This document shows positions 59,350 to 64,000 of a stretch of 64,000 bases of DNA, one piece after another. How positions within the stretch are numbered: the stretch's first letter is position 1; every line of letters starts with the position of its first letter. This DNA comes from Neurospora intermedia (Eukaryota; Ascomycota; Sordariomycetes; Sordariales; Sordariaceae), in assembly GCA_037102815.1 (NCBI GenBank), contig BTPP01000004.1:3844001-3908000 (forward strand), in the 5' to 3' direction. Under the pieces are notes generated by a model. It searched no databases and had not been told where the DNA came from. It saw nothing but the letters and a program-made list of their open reading frames with translations. The position numbers and the translations under genes are program-made.

Positions 59350-62300
59350 ATATATATAAATTAGCTCAGTAATTGACAATGTATACAGGTCGCTTGACCG
59401 CCCTACCCAACCCGCCTGCCGGGCTATAGGGTAGGTCTAAGTAATAAGATAAGGAGGTAGGTCCGCCCAAATAAATTACATTAATCCATCTACGTACGGC
59501 TCCCACTCTTCCTAATTCTTCCTTCTGCATTACGCTTTATACAGGAATACTATTGCTTTTGTATATTAATTATAGGGTTGTTCTTTAAGGTAGAAATAGT
59601 CTATATTATATAGTAGCTACAATAACTTTAATCCAATCACCTTTTTAACACTCTCTATCAATCGAATTGTAATAGATCGCACAGAAACCCACAATCCAAT
59701 CGAACCGTAGTAGGCTAAATAGTATCGCAATAACCGATTTAAGTAGGTTGTATCGCTCCCCTATCCAAATAACCCTTCCCTCGCCTAGTCGAATTATAAT
59801 AGACTACAGCGATATATACTTCCCGTCAAACAATCGAATCGTAATAGATTGCGCAATAATTACTATTAACCGGCCGAATTATAATAGGCCGAGCAATAAT
59901 TACCCCGCTTAATGAACCTTGAATTTTTATATAATTTACTACTTAAATCTAAGGCTTTTAAATCGCTAAATTATAGTAAGCGTACGAAATACCCTTAATA
60001 CAAAAGGTTTCCCCCTACTTTCGAATTTAGGTAGAAAGTAAGCATCCTAATTTTCTATATTTACTTAACTTTATTTCTTACCCTTACCCAAACGCTAACA
60101 ACCGAAAGTCGAAATATCGACAAATTATTAATTAATATAGCATCGTAATAGCCAAATAAGCCACCCGACAAAGGCTCTCCGCCTAACCGCGCTAAATCCG
60201 ACGCTGGTATAATACCGCCCTCCAAACGATTTATAATACCCTACGACCTTCGAACTTTAGTAAAGAATATACGTTCCAAATTAATTAGCGAATAGGTCGA
60301 CCGCAAATCTAAAATAATAAATTTACTTCTTAATCAACCTTAAACCCAAGGCGAAGAAAAACTCAATCCCGTTCGGCCACCTACACTAATCGTACCTAAA
60401 AGAATTGGAAATAATATAGAAATAATAATGTACGCGCTAAATAAGATTAATTGGAATACCTACGATCAAAATACTTAATATTGAAGGATCGACCGTAATA
60501 CTAATAGACTACAGGCTAAAATAGATAAAACTATAGGCTATATAAAGAATATTAAAAATACCCTCGATAACCTTAATAAAATTAACAATTAAAGGCATTA
60601 AATTATAGGAGTAAAAATAAATACTATAGAATAGGGTATAAATACTATACTCAATTTAATAATAGAGAAAATAAATAAAATAATAATATATCGTACCCCA
60701 GTATTACCACCGGCCCAATTACTAAATTACTATTCCCTTCGATACTCTTCTTCTTCTTCTTCAATAAGCCCGGCCTCTCAAGCCCGGAGCACCTAACTAA
60801 ATAGTTTTATACCTATAATACAAAGTTATTTGGCCAAAACTATAGTAAATATAGTAAAGAATCTCAAACTACCTAAGAATATCGTTCTTCCCCCCTACAA
60901 AAATAATTCTTATTAACTTTCTCCCTATCGCCCAGAAAGTATAAATAAGCAATATAATAATACTTTCCCTATTAACAATTCAAAGGATACCGTTATTTAT
61001 TATAGCAACCTTTTAACCCAAGGTCAATTATTTAGGCTATTTTCAGGATTTTCCAACTCTCCCGAGCGGAATAATTCTAATCTAGTAATAAAATTCCTAC
61101 TAATTAAACTAATTAAAACCCGACTATCCAAATATAAATCGCTTTAGGCGGAAGAAGGAAATAAAATTCTAACCCTAACGTATAAAAGTCCTCTACGCTT
61201 AACTATAACCGAATTAGCTATTCCTCCTTTTTAAAATAAAGTCCCTATATATAACTCTTAAAACGTTACAATACCGCCCTATTGGAGTAATTAACTAGCG
61301 GCGCCCAAAATTAAACCTCCCGTAGTTCTAAAAATATAATAAAATAAATAATTGCTAATAAACCCAATTTAGCCTTTATAAAAGGTTTAGGCCCTAATCC
61401 CTACGGTTCCCCAAAAATATTAAGGCCTATCGGATTAATAATACTTCGCTACCTAAATTATAGTCCAACCGCAAATATCCTTTATCGACCTAACCTTACT
61501 AGTAGCTAAACCTACGGCCCTAGCCTTATTTTAAGTTATAAGTAATAGAGTATTATATAATAAACTATATAAAACTATTTAAAATATAGAACGAAACCCT
61601 ATATTCGCTATTCTTATCCTATAAATAATTTATTACTAGTCCGAGGAGTATTTAAATCTATATATACCCGGAGAATACAAATATTTTATTTCTAAAGTAG
61701 TATAATCTTAAAATAATATTATACTCGTTAGCCCGCTAAACGGTCCGCTAAACGGCCCGCTAAATAGCCCGCTATAAAGCGTAAGAGATTTTAATGACCT
61801 AAATAACGATAGTAATAATAATCCTAATAATAGAAACGGCCGCGGCCCACTTTACCGTCTATTTAACCGGGAGCAATCTTACTACGAACCTTTATTATAT
61901 AAATTCGAAATAAGATTCAAGAGGGAAGAGATTGGCCAATTCTACCCCTACTAGGAAAATTCCAACGATATAAGAATTATTACTAATAGCCGTAATTTAA
62001 TTTATACCGACGTATTCTATTTTATAAACCGGTTTCGGTTTTTTACCAAAGACGATTTATTATCCGAATCGATTAAATACTAATTTAAAATAATATTTCA
62101 AATCCTATTAGGAGGACTTACCGTTCGATAATAGAATATAGAAATATCCCTAGAAATTAAACGTATACTATAATAAAACTCCTTTAATAACTTATTAAAC
62201 GCCCTTATTAAACGCTAAACGCCGGATCCCGCTATCGCTACTAAGAAATTTACCGAAGGCTCAATTTCCCTAAAAAATATTGTAGCAAACGAAAATACTC

Positions 62301-64000
62301 TATCCGACTTTATATAAAAATAACTACGCTATACCCGAACTATAGGCATCCTAGGCAAAGATATAGTAAATTAGACAAGTATTATAATTTAAATTTAATT
62401 TAAAATAGACTTATACATCTAAATTTACCTCAAACCTCTAAAATACAATTTACTCGGCAATTATATTAAAGAAATCAATAAAGCTAAAGCTATATTAATA
62501 TCGGTAATTACCAAACGCTACTTATATGTTAAATATATTATATATTCCTTAAATAAAAATAATAATATTAAACTATTAATTAAACCGACCTAATAAGAAG
62601 GAAGAAAAAAGTACCGGAGTAACTGGAGCGGCTATAGGGACTAGGGATAAAACGGTAACTATAATTATAATTATAACCAAAACCGGCGCGACTCAAACCG
62701 ATACAACCCGGACCGACGCAATTGGAATTATAATAAAGACCGGGCTTATTACGTAGCTAATAAATAAACCGCTAACGAAGCTCATTATATTAATAATAAC
62801 GACGCCGCATCCGACTATTCGACCCTATTAGATTCGGACGACGAAATTACTTATATAGTCTACGATACCTCCCTTATATACTATAAATACTATTATATAT
62901 TTACATCCGATATAGAAGTTTAGCGTTACTAATATAAATATAAGCCGAATAAATAGGCAAAAACCGAATTAGCGGTACTCAAACTAATAAAAGAGACTTA
63001 TATTTATTACGGATATTAAATATTATCCTAAAACTCGCTCTTTCAATATACAAAACGCTATATTAAGGTTAAAGCTAATATTATTAATAGAATGCCAGTA
63101 AATTTATTATATTTAGCCGAAGAAAGCGACGAAGAACTAAAGGAGTACAATATTATAAAAGTATTACTATTAAACGAATAAAATATTAAAAAGGGTCTAT
63201 TGTTAAACTATACTTACCTAAGGGTAAAAATTAAAGCTAATTTATAATCCCCTAATATTAAAGTTTATATTAACCCTAGCGCCGGAAAATTATTAATTAA
63301 TTACAAATACTTATAATCCCTCAACTATATAATTGAATATAAGTAATTACAATATATAAAGGGTATCGGCGGATTTTAAACTATTAACAAATAGGTAACC
63401 TTCTATTTATATCTAATAGGTACTAAAGATAGTAAACTAACTTTAATAAAAATAGTAAAATCAATTTAAGTTATAAATAACCTTTCAACTAGACTATTAC
63501 TAGCCAACGACTTTATAGATATTAAATAAAATTATATTAATTATACTACTAAAACAATTTAATTCAAAATAATAGAAGGATTTATACTTCTATTTACAGT
63601 AGACTACTAGTATATTCTTTACGTAAAGAAAGTTACTACGCTAAAGAAAGTTACCCTATTGCCCGGGTAATAAATTTATTTTCCAATAAATTATAAGCCG
63701 TTACTTAAAGGTAAGAATTTTATATTTAATATAAAATATACCCTCGCTACTAACATAATTATTAATATTAAAACATTAATAGTAGTCTTTATTAAAAATA
63801 ATACTAATAATATAGTAACGATTAATAAGCGTTTCTATATTGGCTCTATTACTAAGAATAACGAAGGTATATACTTTAAAATTTTATAGGATAAAGTATA
63901 AAAAGCGGTAGTATTAAATTAAATAATAATTACTACTTAAAATTATTCTAGTATAAATAATCGAGGAGTGTACGATATAATCTTTACTCTACTAGCGGTA
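59350..64000 (+). mobile_element. Degraded LTR retrotransposon fossil (Ty3/gypsy-like), runs off the right edge
   Basis: AT-rich, RIP-like and broken many times over. From about 60100 onward the plus strand keeps traces of a gag-like region, and from about 63270 traces of a retropepsin-like (protease) region; the rest of pol would lie beyond the window. The interval 59370-60060 is the candidate LTR/leader and contains the hairpin-like repeat array. LTR ends could not be fixed and no second LTR is in view. Age: old enough to be saturated with transition-type changes, though RIP can do this within a few sexual cycles, so divergence does not date it. Confidence 0.5.
59659..59891. repeat. Array of six hairpin-like units with a near-constant loop
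   Basis: Units at 59659-59679, 59697-59717, 59731-59750, 59786-59806, 59831-59851 and 59871-59891. Each has a ~5-bp stem and a 10-11-nt loop of the GAATTATAATA type. Stems differ between units but stay paired in most: CAATC/GATTG, TAGTC/GACTA, CGGCC/GGCCG, TAACC/GGTTG; unit 1 has one mismatch and unit 2 is largely unpaired. Several units are followed by GCAATAA. It lies in the leader of the retrotransposon fossil. Confidence 0.7.

Larger units (their letters stand above)
54745..59350. mobile_element. RIP-degraded repeat block, class unresolved (left AT-rich element)
   Basis: Base composition turns abruptly AT-rich and TpA-rich near 54745, as expected of repeats mutated by RIP. No open gene survives. 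Protein-like traces exist on the plus strand (strongest about 58600-59330) but I could not name their family with confidence; a DNA transposon is my guess, because the left margin holds a dense cluster of AACGGT/ACCGTT motifs resembling subterminal transposase-binding repeats. Heavily broken throughout. Contains T tracts at about 56101-56125, 56727-56754 and 56936-56996. The right boundary (~59350) is approximate. Confidence 0.6.

Noticed and set aside
1-64000. CRISPR array, bacterial-type operon, rRNA genes or a secondary-metabolite gene cluster
   Set aside because: No spaced identical repeats, no rRNA-like sequence and no NRPS/PKS/terpene core gene seen; the genome is clearly fungal and the LaeA-like gene stands alone.

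Overview
The window reads as genomic DNA of a filamentous ascomycete, most likely a Sordariomycete. Introns are short (mostly 55-140 nt) with GTAAGT/GTGAGT donors, CTAAC/CTGAC branch sites and (C/T)AG acceptors. Intergenic and leader regions are long and pyrimidine-rich. The proteins are typical of the group (Zn2Cys6 factor, GH131, LaeA-like methyltransferase, phosducin-like protein). The last ~9.2 kb is AT-rich and looks like repeat DNA degraded by RIP (repeat-induced point mutation).

Layout: 1-930 is the 3' part of a mitofusin (Fzo1) gene. 1660-2736 is a nitrilase, tail-to-tail with an adenosine-deaminase-like gene (2866-4580, minus, five exons). About 5 kb without a convincing gene follows, then the G-protein beta subunit (9540-10874). 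After 4.7 kb comes a phosducin-like protein (15624-16669), the dedicated chaperone/regulator of G-beta-gamma, on the same strand. Next are an unrecognised 891-aa single-pass membrane protein (19443-22118), RanBP1/Yrb1 (23803-24876), the YEATS-ET protein Taf14 (26734-27844) and a 1113-aa Zn2Cys6 transcription factor (31672-35136). The factor converges on acetoacetyl-CoA synthetase (36004-38567, minus). Then come serine palmitoyltransferase subunit 2 (42079-44070), a DUF4211 nuclear-type protein (45125-47517), a secreted GH131 glucanase (47875-48797, minus), a GPH-family sugar/H+ symporter (49786-51930, minus) and a LaeA-like SAM methyltransferase (53337-54470).

From about 54.75 kb to the right end the base composition changes abruptly to AT-rich and TpA-rich. 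At least two degraded mobile elements appear to be present. The left one, of unresolved class, carries a dense cluster of AACGGT/ACCGTT motifs near its left edge. The right one has traces of a gag/protease region of an LTR (Ty3/gypsy-like) element that runs off the window. Its leader holds six short hairpin-like units with a near-constant loop and covarying stems.

Functional links: G-beta and phosducin-like protein are neighbours; acetoacetyl-CoA synthetase and serine palmitoyltransferase are lipid-metabolism genes about 3.5 kb apart; the GH131 glucanase and sugar symporter lie side by side on the same strand. Long homopolymers (G55, C30, interrupted T48) mark three non-coding positions. Exon coordinates were derived by reading splice signals and keeping family homology in frame; I could not run alignments or measure base composition.
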